Below, piece by piece: positions 1-7,420 of a DNA stretch of 21,016 bases (positions within the stretch are counted from its first letter, which is position 1; every line of letters begins with the position of its first letter). The DNA comes from Gemmatimonadota bacterium (GTDB lineage Bacteria; JAAXHH01): assembly GCA_026713285.1 (NCBI GenBank), contig JAPOOT010000245.1, forward strand, positions 1 through 21,016, in the 5' to 3' direction. The notes beneath the pieces are model-generated. The model had not been told where the DNA came from and made no database searches. It saw nothing but the letters and a program-made list of their open reading frames with translations. Position numbers and translations under genes: made by a program.

Positions 1-872
1 AATTCGAACGCAAGGCCCACTGGGACATCGGGGAAGCGCTCGACATCATCGACTTTCAAAGGGCGGGCAAGATATCGGGCAGTCACTTCGTCCTCTTCAA
101 GGGTGAGGGCGCCCGGCTGCAGCGGGCGTTGATCCAGTTCATGCTCGACCTCCACATCCGGAAGCACGGGTATACGGAAATCATACCGCCCTACATCGTA
201 AACCGCCAGAGCATGTTCGGCACAGGCCAGTTGCCGAAGATGGAAGAGGACATGTACCGCACCGACATGGACGACCTGTTCCTCATCCCCACGGCGGAGG
301 TGCCGGTTACCAACATGCACCGCGACGAAATCCTCCCGGAGGACGACCTGCCGATCCGCTACACGGCCTACAGCCCCTGTTTTCGCCGCGAAGCCGGATC
401 CTACGGGCGGGAGACCCGGGGGCTGATCCGGGTGCACCAGTTCGACAAGGTGGAGATGGTCAAGTTCGTACGGCCCGAGTCCTCCTACGATGAACTGGAA
501 ACGCTGGTCAACGACGCGGAAGCAGTGCTGCAATTGCTGAACATCCCCTACCGCGTGGTGGCGCTGTGCACGGGAGAACTGAGTTTCGCGGCGGCCAAGT
601 GCTACGACCTGGAAGCCTGGGCGCCCGGCGTGAACCGGTGGCTGGAGGTCTCCTCCTGCAGCAACTTCGAGGATTTCCAGGCGCGGAGAAGCGGGATCCG
701 GTACCGGGACAGGGCCGGCAAGAGCCGGTTCGTACATACCCTGAACGGATCGGGCATGGGCATGGCGCGGACCCTGATCGCGGTGATCGAGCATTATCAG
801 ACCGCGCGGGGAAGCATCCGTATTCCGGAGGTACTGGTTCCCTACATGGGCGGATTGAAGGAAATCGGGTGA
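1..872 (+). CDS. serS: Seryl-tRNA synthetase, 3' part (5' end outside window)
   Basis: Class II aminoacyl-tRNA synthetase that charges tRNA-Ser (and tRNA-Sec) with serine in the cytoplasm. The reading frame is open from base 3, so the N-terminal coiled-coil arm lies upstream of the window and only about 289 residues of the catalytic core are present. Visible hallmarks are KAHWDIGEALDIID near the left edge, the serine-binding loop PTAEVPVTN, class II motif 2 (PCFRREAGSYGRETRG followed by HQFDKVEMV) and motif 3 (TLNGSGMGMARTL). Motif 3 is slightly variant: most bacterial enzymes have a small hydrophobic pair where this has MGM. The TGA stop overlaps the GTG start of tsaE, suggesting translational coupling. 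An internal TTG at 129 opens a shorter frame but is not the real start, because conserved residues precede it. Identification is secure; the true start cannot be seen. Confidence 0.97.
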   Translation, partial: FERKAHWDIGEALDIIDFQRAGKISGSHFVLFKGEGARLQRALIQFMLDLHIRKHGYTEIIPPYIVNRQSMFGTGQLPKMEEDMYRTDMDDLFLIPTAEVPVTNMHRDEILPEDDLPIRYTAYSPCFRREAGSYGRETRGLIRVHQFDKVEMVKFVRPESSYDELETLVNDAEAVLQLLNIPYRVVALCTGELSFAAAKCYDLEAWAPGVNRWLEVSSCSNFEDFQARRSGIRYRDRAGKSRFVHTLNGSGMGMARTLIAVIEHYQTARGSIRIPEVLVPYMGGLKEIG

Positions 873-1360
873 GCGATCCTATTCATTCGGACACGCCGGT
901 CCGTCGGGAACAGCGCAGTTTCAGGTCGGACGGTCCGGGACAGACTGCGCGGATCGGAGGGCGCCTGGCCACTTGGCTGGAGCCGGGGGACACGGTGCGG
1001 GTATCCGGCGATCTCGGCGCGGGGAAGACCTGTTTCATACAGGGGATCTGCGCGGGGCTCGGCATCGTCGAACCGGTAACGAGTCCCACCTTCACCCTCG
1101 TGAACGAATACGACGGGCGGGTTCCGGTGGCCCATTTCGACCTTTACCGCCTGGACAACCCGGATTCGGTACTGGATCTCGGTTTCGACGAGTACGTGGA
1201 CAACCGCGTCTGCCTCGTTGAATGGGGAGACAAATTCCCGGAGATCATGCCCACCAGCGCGATCACGGTCCATATCGAAATCGGAGAAGGCACGGAGAGA
1301 ATGCTGGAGATCACAGGCGCCGGGAACCTGGTTTCCGATCTGGAAGTTGCGGTTTCCTGA
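869..1360 (+). CDS. tsaE: tRNA N6-threonylcarbamoyladenosine biosynthesis ATPase TsaE
   Basis: P-loop ATPase that works with TsaB and TsaD to install the universal t6A37 modification on ANN-decoding tRNAs in the cytoplasm. Read from GTG at 869 it has 163 residues, the usual size. Motifs in order: Walker A GDLGAGKT (47-54), TSPTF switch-like motif (71-75), HFDLYRL (89-95) and VEWGD (117-121), all family signatures. I chose the GTG at 869 because it overlaps the serS stop in a GTGA arrangement and has GAAGGAAA about 6-7 bases upstream. The open frame extends further left, but only inside serS. The first 25 or so residues are Arg/Ser-rich and poorly conserved, so a slightly later start is possible. 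The usual partner tsaB is not adjacent; the next gene (lon) converges on the other strand. Confidence 0.93.
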   Translation: MSDPIHSDTPVRREQRSFRSDGPGQTARIGGRLATWLEPGDTVRVSGDLGAGKTCFIQGICAGLGIVEPVTSPTFTLVNEYDGRVPVAHFDLYRLDNPDSVLDLGFDEYVDNRVCLVEWGDKFPEIMPTSAITVHIEIGEGTERMLEITGAGNLVSDLEVAVS

Positions 1361-1390
1361 GCGCGGCGGTACCCGGGAAGAGACCTTCGA

Positions 1391-1495
1391 GGGCCGGACG
1401 GCTAGACCGGCTTGATGGCGGGCTGTGCGACGGACGGCAAGACTGGCAGGGGCGAACGGTTAGACCGGCTTAATGGCCGGCTGCGCGACGGACGG
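1391..1495. repeat. Imperfect direct repeat: lon 3' end duplicated beyond its stop
   Basis: Two 47-bp copies, 1391-1437 and 1449-1495, offset by 58 bp and matching at 41 of 47 positions by my alignment. The right copy holds the last codons and TAA stop of lon (minus strand). The left copy, downstream of lon, reads PSVAQPAIKPV followed by TAG, the identical peptide, but one frame off from lon. The four differences within the 12 aligned codons are GCG/GCA, CCG/CCC, ATT/ATC and TAA/TAG, all at third positions. It lies in the gap between the convergent tsaE and lon. No T-tract terminator is visible in that gap. Confidence 0.85.
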
Positions 1496-3886
1496 ACTGG
1501 GGATCAGCCCGGGCACGGGGGATTCCACGACCTGGATGCCCATGGTCCGTTTCAGAACTTCGTCCATGGTCGATACGGGACAGATTTCGATCTCGCCCTT
1601 CACCTCCGGCGGGACATCCACCAGGTCCTTCCGGTTTCGGAGCGGTATCAACACTTCCCTGATCCCGGCCCGGAGCGCGGCGATCAGCTTCTCGTTCAGG
1701 CCGCCGATGGGCAACACGTTGCCCCGTAGCGTGACCTCGCCCGTCATGGCAATATCGCAACGAACCGGCATGCCGGTCAGCGCCGAGCAGAGCGCCGTCG
1801 CGATGGTGATCCCGGCGGACGGACCGTCCTTCGGGATCGCGCCTTCGGGCATGTGCACGTGGATCTCGACATTCTTGTAGAAGTCCGGCTCGAGTCCCAG
1901 CGACGCGGCCCTGGACCGGGCATAGGTAAGCGCCGCGTGGGCCGATTCCCGCATCACTTCCCCCAGTTGGCCGGTCAGCGTCAACCGTCCCGAACCGCGG
2001 CGGTTCAGGACACTGACCTCGATGGAGAGAATGTCCCCGCCCGACTGCGTCCACGCAAGCCCGGTGGCAAGGCCTACCGAATCCTGTTTCATGACTTCGG
2101 AGTCCAGGTAGCGCGGAACGCCGAGGTGGTTTGAAAGCTGTTTGCGCGTAACCTGCATTCGTTTCCTTGCACTGCCTTCCACCACCTTGCGGGCCAGCTT
2201 GCGGCAGATCGCGGCGATGTGCCGTTCCAGTCCCCGGACGCCGGCTTCGCGGGTATATTCCCGGATGATGCCCTGCAGGGCGTCCTTCCTGAACGTGACG
2301 CGTTCTTTTTTCAGTCCGTGGGCTTCGATCTGTTTCGGCACCAGGAATCCCTGCGCGATGGCCAGTTTCTGGGTTTCGAGATAACCGGGCAGCTCGAGGA
2401 TCTCCATGCGGTCGTTCAGCGCGGGGGGGATGGTGTCCGTCGTATTGGCCGTCGTCAGAAACAGCACGCGGGACAGATCGTAATCCACCTCGAGGTAGTG
2501 GTCGTTGAAGGCGTTGTTCTGTTCAGGATCCAGCACTTCCAGCAGGGCCGACGCGGGGTCGCCGCGCACGTCCCGCCCCAGCTTGTCCACCTCGTCGAGC
2601 AGGATCACCGGATTGACGGTCCCTGCGCGGCGCATCGCCTGGATGATCCGTCCAGGCATGGAACCGATATAGGTCCGGCGATGGCCCCTTATCTCAGCCT
2701 CGTCGTGCACGCCGCCGAGGGACATGCGGACGAATTTCCGGCCCATGGCGCGCGCAATCGAACGGCCGAGGGACGTCTTGCCCACGCCCGGGGGACCGAC
2801 CAGGCACAGGATCGGGCCCTTCAGGTGCCGTGTCAGCTGGATGACCGACAAGTACTCGAGGATATGTTCCTTCGGTTTCTCCAGCCCGTAGTGATCGGCG
2901 TCGAGCACGGACTCCACACGGCCGATATCCCGGCGGTCCCGCGTACGTTTTCTCCACGGCACTTCGACGAGCCATTCGAGGTAGTTGCGGATCACCGTCG
3001 CTTCGGGGGAGGTCGGATGCATCTGCTGGAGTTTTTCCAGTTCAGTCATGGCCTTTTCGTGGGCTTCTTTGGGCATCTTCGCATCCGCTACCTGCTGCGC
3101 CAGCCCGCCCAGGTTTTCCGGCAACTCCTCCAGTTCACCCAGTTCCTGCTTGATCACACGCATCTGTTCCTGGAGGAAGAACTCCCGCTGAGACTTGGTG
3201 ATTCGGTCCCGGACCTCGCCGTCGAGTTGGTTCTTGATCTCCAGGATCTCCAGTTCCGTCGCCAGGATGGTCGCCAGCTCGTCGAGCTGCTCGATAATCG
3301 ACGGCGCCTCGATGAGCCGCTGCTTCACCTGGGGGCTTTGCTGGATGAAGGCCGACATGGTGTCCGCCAGGCGCTGGGCGTCGTCCATGTTCTGAAGTGA
3401 CAGCAGGATCTCGTCGGGCGCTTGCTGGTTCAGCTTGATGTACTCCGAGAACTGGTCCACGACCGTCCGCAATCTCGCCTGCACCTCGGCCTGGTTGTCG
3501 TCGGTTTCCTCGACCAGCGCGATTTTCACTCGCATGTAGGGATCCGAAGACAGAAACCGGACGACCTTTGCGCGGACGATCCCCTCGACGAGAACCCGGA
3601 TCAGGTTGTTCGGCAGTTTCACCACCTGCAGGATTCGGGCCACGATCCCCGTTCGATGCACATCGCCCTTTTCGGGGGTTTCGATGTCGGGATTGCGCTG
3701 GGCGGTCAGGAAGAGCAGCCGGTCGTTGTTGACGCCGTGCTCAAGGGCCTTGATGGAAGCGTCCCGCGCGATGATGAGGGGGTATTCCATGTACGGAAAA
3801 ACGACCACCTCGCGGAGGGGAATGAGCGGCAGCTTGTCGTCGAATGTAATGGGATCGTTGCGCTTCAGGGTAATCATGGGAGACAT
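1460..3886 (-). CDS. lon: ATP-dependent Lon protease (LonA type)
   Basis: Hexameric ATP-dependent serine protease that degrades misfolded and short-lived regulatory proteins in the cytoplasm. The 808-residue product has the full LonA layout: N-terminal substrate-binding domain (from LPLIPLREVVVFPYM near residue 19), coiled coil (about 190-290), AAA+ module with Walker A GPPGVGKT (364-371) and Walker B ILLDEVDKL (428-436), and C-terminal protease domain with the Ser-Lys dyad Ser690 (PKDGPSAG) and Lys733 (GGLNEKL). No membrane segment, so it is not the archaeal LonB form. Start ATG at 3886; an in-frame ATG three codons later is an alternative, and neither has a strong Shine-Dalgarno. It is last in the tig-clpP-clpX-lon run, 61 bases after clpX. 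The C-terminal tail (about 20 residues, Pro/Ser/Val-rich) is variable, and its coding end is duplicated downstream. Confidence 0.98.
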   Translation of the reverse strand: MSPMITLKRNDPITFDDKLPLIPLREVVVFPYMEYPLIIARDASIKALEHGVNNDRLLFLTAQRNPDIETPEKGDVHRTGIVARILQVVKLPNNLIRVLVEGIVRAKVVRFLSSDPYMRVKIALVEETDDNQAEVQARLRTVVDQFSEYIKLNQQAPDEILLSLQNMDDAQRLADTMSAFIQQSPQVKQRLIEAPSIIEQLDELATILATELEILEIKNQLDGEVRDRITKSQREFFLQEQMRVIKQELGELEELPENLGGLAQQVADAKMPKEAHEKAMTELEKLQQMHPTSPEATVIRNYLEWLVEVPWRKRTRDRRDIGRVESVLDADHYGLEKPKEHILEYLSVIQLTRHLKGPILCLVGPPGVGKTSLGRSIARAMGRKFVRMSLGGVHDEAEIRGHRRTYIGSMPGRIIQAMRRAGTVNPVILLDEVDKLGRDVRGDPASALLEVLDPEQNNAFNDHYLEVDYDLSRVLFLTTANTTDTIPPALNDRMEILELPGYLETQKLAIAQGFLVPKQIEAHGLKKERVTFRKDALQGIIREYTREAGVRGLERHIAAICRKLARKVVEGSARKRMQVTRKQLSNHLGVPRYLDSEVMKQDSVGLATGLAWTQSGGDILSIEVSVLNRRGSGRLTLTGQLGEVMRESAHAALTYARSRAASLGLEPDFYKNVEIHVHMPEGAIPKDGPSAGITIATALCSALTGMPVRCDIAMTGEVTLRGNVLPIGGLNEKLIAALRAGIREVLIPLRNRKDLVDVPPEVKGEIEICPVSTMDEVLKRTMGIQVVESPVPGLIPSPSVAQPAIKPV

Positions 3887-3926
3887 TTTCGCCGCCGGTT
3901 CGTGTGGAAGGTCCGCGGGGTAGGGG

Positions 3927-3950
3927 TCAGGTCAAAGTCAGATCAGGTCA
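3927..3950 (-). repeat. TGACCTGA direct repeat at the clpX stop codon
   Basis: On the minus strand TGACCTGA occurs at 3950-3943, starting with the clpX stop codon, and again at 3934-3927. The second copy supplies another TGA in the clpX frame 21 bases after the first, giving a double in-frame stop. The repeat is only 8 bp, so chance is a real possibility. It is noted because tig also has an in-frame second stop exactly 21 bases downstream. Confidence 0.4.
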
Positions 3951-5195
3951 GGCGCTTTGCTTGCTTTCTTTGTCCTGTACGTAGACGGGGGGAGATTTTT
4001 CCGTGACGGTTTCTTCGGTGATGACCACTTCCCTCAGGTCTTCCTGCGTCGGTGCGTTGAACATCACGTCGAGCATCACATCCTCGAGGATGGACCGCAG
4101 CGACCGCGCGCCGGTCTTCTTGTCCATCGCCTCGTTTACCACCGCCTTGAGCGACCCGTCCGTGAAGGTCAGCTTGACGTTTTCCATTTCCAGCAGGCGC
4201 TGGTACTGCTTTACGAGGGCGTTCTTCGGCTTGAGCAGGATTTCCATCAGCGCTTCGGCGTCCAGTTCGCCCAGCGTGGCGATCACGGGCAGCCGGCCGA
4301 TGATCTCGGGGATGAGTCCGTATTGCAGCAGGTCGTCCGGTTCGACCCGGGCGAGGAGTTCGCCCGTGTTGCGTCCCGCGGGATTTCTCGACACGCCGCC
4401 GAATCCGATGGTGCCTTCCGCGGTCCGCCGCTCGATGATCTGGTCGAGATCGTCGAAGGCGCCGCCGCAGATGAAGAGGATGTTCCGCGTGTTGATCTGG
4501 ACGAAGTTCTGTTCCGGGTGCTTCCGGCCGCCCTTCGGGGGTACGTTGGCGATGGTGCCCTCCAGCATTTTGAGCAGGGACTGCTGCACGCCTTCTCCCG
4601 ACACGTCGCGGGTGATGGAGGGATTGGCCGACTTGCGCGCGACCTTGTCGACCTCGTCGATATAGACGATGCCGCTTTCTGCTTTCGGCACGTCGTAGTC
4701 CGCGGCCTGGAGCAGCCGGACCAGCACGCTCTCCACGTCTTCGCCCACGTAACCGGCTTCCGTGAGCACCGTAGCGTCCGCGATGCAGAAAGGCACGTGG
4801 AGCATCTTCGCCAGCGTCTGGGCAAGTAGCGTCTTCCCGGTACCCGTGGGACCGACCAGCAGGATGTTGCTCTTCTCGAGCTCCACGTCGTCCTGGGAGG
4901 CGCTGTGCTGAATGCGCTTGTAGTGGTTGTATACGGCCACGGAAAGCACCTTCTTGGCCTGCTCCTGGCCGATGACGTATTCGTCCAGCGCTTCGTTGAT
5001 TTCCGTGGGCAGCGGGAGATCCTCGACGGTCGACAGGGTGCTGCGGCTCATTTCCTCGGCCAGGATCCCGTTGCACATCAGGATGCACTCGTTGCAGATG
5101 TACACGTTCGGACCCGTGATGAGGCGTTCCACCTCGTCGGAGTTTCTGTTGCAGAAGGAGCAGCGGAGGTCCCGCGGCGTCGATCGCTTCTTCAT
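3948..5195 (-). CDS. clpX: ATP-dependent Clp protease ATP-binding subunit ClpX
   Basis: AAA+ unfoldase that recognises tagged substrates (for example ssrA), unfolds them and feeds them into ClpP. The 415-residue protein has the N-terminal C4 zinc-binding domain (Cys12, Cys15, Cys34, Cys37), Walker A GPTGTGKT (115-122), pore loop GYVG (148-151), Walker B IVYIDEVDK (176-184), the RKH pore loop (224-226), the ClpP-docking IGF loop (263-265) and sensor-2 GAR (362-364). All functional residues are present and the length is normal. The ATG at 5195 is preceded by AGGACGGG at good spacing and lies 9 bases after the clpP stop, so the two are cotranscribed. The final segment (from VITEE near 391) is a lineage-variable tail. 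Confidence 0.98.
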   Translation of the reverse strand: MKKRSTPRDLRCSFCNRNSDEVERLITGPNVYICNECILMCNGILAEEMSRSTLSTVEDLPLPTEINEALDEYVIGQEQAKKVLSVAVYNHYKRIQHSASQDDVELEKSNILLVGPTGTGKTLLAQTLAKMLHVPFCIADATVLTEAGYVGEDVESVLVRLLQAADYDVPKAESGIVYIDEVDKVARKSANPSITRDVSGEGVQQSLLKMLEGTIANVPPKGGRKHPEQNFVQINTRNILFICGGAFDDLDQIIERRTAEGTIGFGGVSRNPAGRNTGELLARVEPDDLLQYGLIPEIIGRLPVIATLGELDAEALMEILLKPKNALVKQYQRLLEMENVKLTFTDGSLKAVVNEAMDKKTGARSLRSILEDVMLDVMFNAPTQEDLREVVITEETVTEKSPPVYVQDKESKQSA

Positions 5196-5204
5196 GATCC
5201 CGTC

Positions 5205-5828
5205 CTAGGCGGTTTTGCCGTTCAACGATTCGGCGATGGCCTTTGAAGCGGCGGTCTCGACCACGTGGTCCACCAGTCCGTACTTCACGGCCTGTTCCGG
5301 CGACATCCAGAAGTCCCTGTCGGTATCCGATTCGATCTTGTCCACGGACTGTCCGGTGTGATGGGCCATGATCTCATTCATGGTCCGCTTCATGCGCAGC
5401 ATTTCCTCGGCCTGGATCTCGATATCCTTCGCCGTTCCGGCCATGTGGGGGATGGAAGGCTGGTGGATCAGTATACGCGCATAGGGCAGGGCGTACCGTT
5501 TCCCGGCACCGCCCGCCGTGAGGAGAAAGGCGCCCATGCTGGCGGCCATGCCCAGGCAGTAAGTCTCCACGTCGGGCTGGATGAACTGCATGGTGTCGTA
5601 AATGGCCAGACCCGCTGTGATACTGCCACCGGGGCTGTTGATGTACAGCTTGATGTCCTTCTCGGCGTCTTCGTACTGCAGATAGAGTAACTGGGCGATC
5701 ACCAGGTTCGCGATGGTGTCGTCGATCGGCGTACCGATAAAGACGATGCGGTTCTTCAGCAGCAGAGAGTAGATGTCGTAGGCCCGTTCCCCGCGGCCCG
5801 TCTGTTCGATCACCATCGGCACTAACAT
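5205..5828 (-). CDS. clpP: ATP-dependent Clp protease proteolytic subunit ClpP
   Basis: Serine peptidase that forms the double-heptamer barrel of ClpXP/ClpAP. The 207-residue sequence carries the catalytic triad Ser97 (GMAASMG), His122 (LIHQPS) and Asp172 (DTDRDFWM), the YINSPGGSI strand and loop near 62-70, and the conserved start (VPMVIEQTGRGERAYDIYS). The short propeptide-like N-terminus (MLVP) is typical. The start ATG has AAGGAG six bases upstream, and this site directly follows the TAG of the duplicated tig 3' end, so tig and clpP are tightly spaced. Product and start are secure. Confidence 0.98.
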   Translation of the reverse strand: MLVPMVIEQTGRGERAYDIYSLLLKNRIVFIGTPIDDTIANLVIAQLLYLQYEDAEKDIKLYINSPGGSITAGLAIYDTMQFIQPDVETYCLGMAASMGAFLLTAGGAGKRYALPYARILIHQPSIPHMAGTAKDIEIQAEEMLRMKRTMNEIMAHHTGQSVDKIESDTDRDFWMSPEQAVKYGLVDHVVETAASKAIAESLNGKTA

Positions 5829-5840
5829 GAGACGCTCCTT

Positions 5841-5882
5841 CTACTCCGTTTGTATGTCGGCTTACTCCGCTTGTATGTCGGC
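5841..5882 (-). repeat. 21-bp tandem duplication of the tig 3' end including its stop
   Basis: Two adjacent 21-bp units, 5862-5882 and 5841-5861, match at 19 of 21 positions. On the minus strand they read ADIQAE-stop(TAA) followed directly and in the same frame by ADIQTE-stop(TAG). The first unit is the true end of tig; the second is untranslated unless the UAA is read through. The second TAG abuts the clpP Shine-Dalgarno AAGGAG. The simplest reading is a recent in-frame tandem duplication that placed a new stop one unit upstream of the older one. Confidence 0.92.
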
Positions 5883-7109
5883 GTGCCGCACGAGAAACTC
5901 AACGACCTTCTCCTCCCTGAGATCCGCTTCGATGCGTTCCAGCCTCCCGTTTTCACGGAAGAGTCTGCGAACCTGGTCGACAGAGGCCTGGCCCCGCGCC
6001 GCGACGGCCTCCAGCCGCTCATCCACTTCCTCCTGGTCCACCGCCAGCCCTTCCTGCTCGCCGATGGCGTCCAGGATGAGATGGCGCATGATCTGGTTGT
6101 TCGCCACGGGCCGGTACTGCTGACGAAGGGCGTTCTCGTCGACTTCGTCCTGATCCCGCGTGGTACGGCGCGCGTCCGCCACCACCTGGTCGAGATAGGC
6201 GGTCATCATGGATTCGGGCACCTCGAAATCGTGGGCCTCCACGATCTGCGTGACCAGGTCGTTGCGCAACTCCCGGTCCGGCTCCCGCTCGATTTCCTCC
6301 CTGATCGACTGTTTCAGGGCGTCCAGGCTCTCCATGCCGATGTCCACGGCGAAATCGTCGTCCGCGTCCGGCAATTGTCTTTCCATGACCGCACGGACAC
6401 TCACGATAAAACAGGCTCCCCCGCCCGCCATGTTCTCGTCGGGGTAGTCGGACGGAAGCGTGGTCCGGACAGTACGGTCCTCGTCGGCCCTGACCCCGGC
6501 CAACCGGGTGTCGAAATCCTCTCCGAGGCGGCCGGACCCGATCTGGAAGAACTGGTTCTCCTCCTTGCGCCCGATGATCGGCACGCCGCTGTTGTCCGCA
6601 TGCTGAATATCGGCCCGGATGAAGTGGTCCCGTTCCGCTGCGCCATCGACGTTCACCACGCTGGCGTATCGTTCCCGCAACCCCTCCAGCCGCTGATCTA
6701 TATCCTCGTCGGTCACGTTCACGGTCCGCCGGTTCACCCGCAGGTCCTTGTATTGCTTCAATTCTATGGCGGGCTTGACTTCCACGCTGGCCCGGAGTTT
6801 GAGGTCCTGTCCTTCGTCGAATTCTATCTCTTCGATCACGGGCTGGCTAATGGGCTTGATATCGGCCATTTCGTGGGCGTCGTTCAGGTATTCCGGTATT
6901 TTCTTCTCGAGCACTTCCGCCCGGATTTCATTGCCGAGACGGGCCTTGAGCACGCTGAGCGGAACCTTGCCCCGGCGGAACCCGGGAAGGCGCACCTCTC
7001 TACTGTAACGCGCGTAGGCGGCGTTCAGTTCGGATTGAATCGCATCGGAGGGCACTTCGATCTCCAGGACGCGTTTCCAGGGTTTGGGTTCGGATACCGT
7101 GTAGTTCAA
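5862..7109 (-). CDS. tig: Trigger factor, ribosome-associated chaperone and prolyl isomerase
   Basis: Binds the ribosome exit site near L23 and protects nascent chains; its FKBP-like domain isomerises prolyl bonds. Read from the TTG at 7109 it has 415 residues. The N-terminal ribosome-binding domain shows the signature GFRRGKVP (43-50). A PPIase domain follows (about 145-235, with an FKBP-like run near GSGRLGEDFDTRLAG), then the helical C-terminal arms. I prefer TTG at 7109 over the ATG at 7136 because GGAGGA sits six bases before the TTG, and the protein then begins NYTVSEPKPWKRVLEIEVPSD, matching the usual family N-terminus. It leads the tig-clpP-clpX-lon operon, a widely conserved order, with a promoter-like TTGACA about 120 bases upstream. 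The last six codons and stop are duplicated directly downstream. Confidence 0.95.
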   Translation of the reverse strand: MNYTVSEPKPWKRVLEIEVPSDAIQSELNAAYARYSREVRLPGFRRGKVPLSVLKARLGNEIRAEVLEKKIPEYLNDAHEMADIKPISQPVIEEIEFDEGQDLKLRASVEVKPAIELKQYKDLRVNRRTVNVTDEDIDQRLEGLRERYASVVNVDGAAERDHFIRADIQHADNSGVPIIGRKEENQFFQIGSGRLGEDFDTRLAGVRADEDRTVRTTLPSDYPDENMAGGGACFIVSVRAVMERQLPDADDDFAVDIGMESLDALKQSIREEIEREPDRELRNDLVTQIVEAHDFEVPESMMTAYLDQVVADARRTTRDQDEVDENALRQQYRPVANNQIMRHLILDAIGEQEGLAVDQEEVDERLEAVAARGQASVDQVRRLFRENGRLERIEADLREEKVVEFLVRHADIQAE

Positions 7110-7208
7110 GCCATTTCCTCCGTGCGCCTCGCGCATGCAAGCCCGCCGGTTTTACCGCATCGGGCCGGGGATTCGCATCAACCCGAACGCCGTTCGACAA
7201 GCCGTGTC

Positions 7209-7237
7209 AATTAACTGTGGAGAGGGGTTTATGTCAA
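7209..7237 (-). promoter_or_regulatory. Candidate sigma-70 promoter for tig-clpP-clpX-lon
   Basis: On the minus strand a perfect -35 TTGACA (7237-7232) is followed after 17 bases by TTAATT (7214-7209), a weak -10 that matches TATAAT at only three positions; TAATTG with an 18-base spacer is the alternative. A second TTGACA occurs at 7210-7205 without a good -10. It lies about 100 bases before the TTG start of tig. It is the most AT-rich stretch between the tRNA gene and tig. Confidence 0.45.
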
Positions 7238-7240
7238 CGG

Positions 7241-7262
7241 AAAAGCGCCGGGACTCCGGGGC
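7241..7262 (-). terminator. Possible weak intrinsic terminator after tRNA-Leu
   Basis: On the minus strand, 26 bases past the tRNA 3' end, CCGG-AGTC-CCGG forms a short stem that extends past one C/C mismatch by two further pairs. It is followed by TTTT at 7244-7241. The stem is short and the T run only four bases, so it is a marginal call. Its position between the tRNA gene and the tig promoter is what makes it plausible. Confidence 0.35.
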
Positions 7263-7287
7263 CAAGCAACCAATATCCCGGACGTGA

Positions 7288-7369
7288 TGCGAGAGGGGGG
7301 ACTCGAACCCCCATGGGTTGCCCCACTGGATCCTAAATCCAGCGCGTATACCAGTTCCGCCACCCTCGC
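7288..7369 (-). tRNA. tRNA-Leu (anticodon UAG)
   Basis: A class II tRNA of 82 bases without an encoded CCA. The minus strand begins GCGAGGGTGGCGGAACTGG. The acceptor stem pairs 7369-7363 with 7295-7289 (six Watson-Crick pairs and one G-U). The anticodon stem CUGGA/UCCAG encloses loop UUUAGGA, giving anticodon UAG, which reads CUN leucine codons. The long variable arm (UGGGGCAACCCA) and the T arm GGGGGTTCGAGTCCCCC are clear, and the discriminator base is A (7288), as expected for tRNA-Leu. It lies between the S41 peptidase gene and tig on the same strand. Confidence 0.96.
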
Positions 7370-7420
7370 GCAGCCTGGGTGCATGTCGCCGGGGTGTTTG
7401 CCTGCCGATAACCGGCCTCC

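Noticed and set aside
1361..1459. Bidirectional terminator between convergent tsaE and lon
   Set aside because: Only a five-bp GCCGG/CCGGC stem is present and there is no T tract on either strand.
2219..3400. 393-codon plus-strand frame opposite lon
   Set aside because: Antisense to the Lon AAA+ and coiled-coil regions; no motif of its own.
5850..7214. 454-codon plus-strand frame opposite tig
   Set aside because: Antisense to trigger factor with its GFRRGKVP signature; low-complexity His/Val/Leu translation typical of antisense frames.
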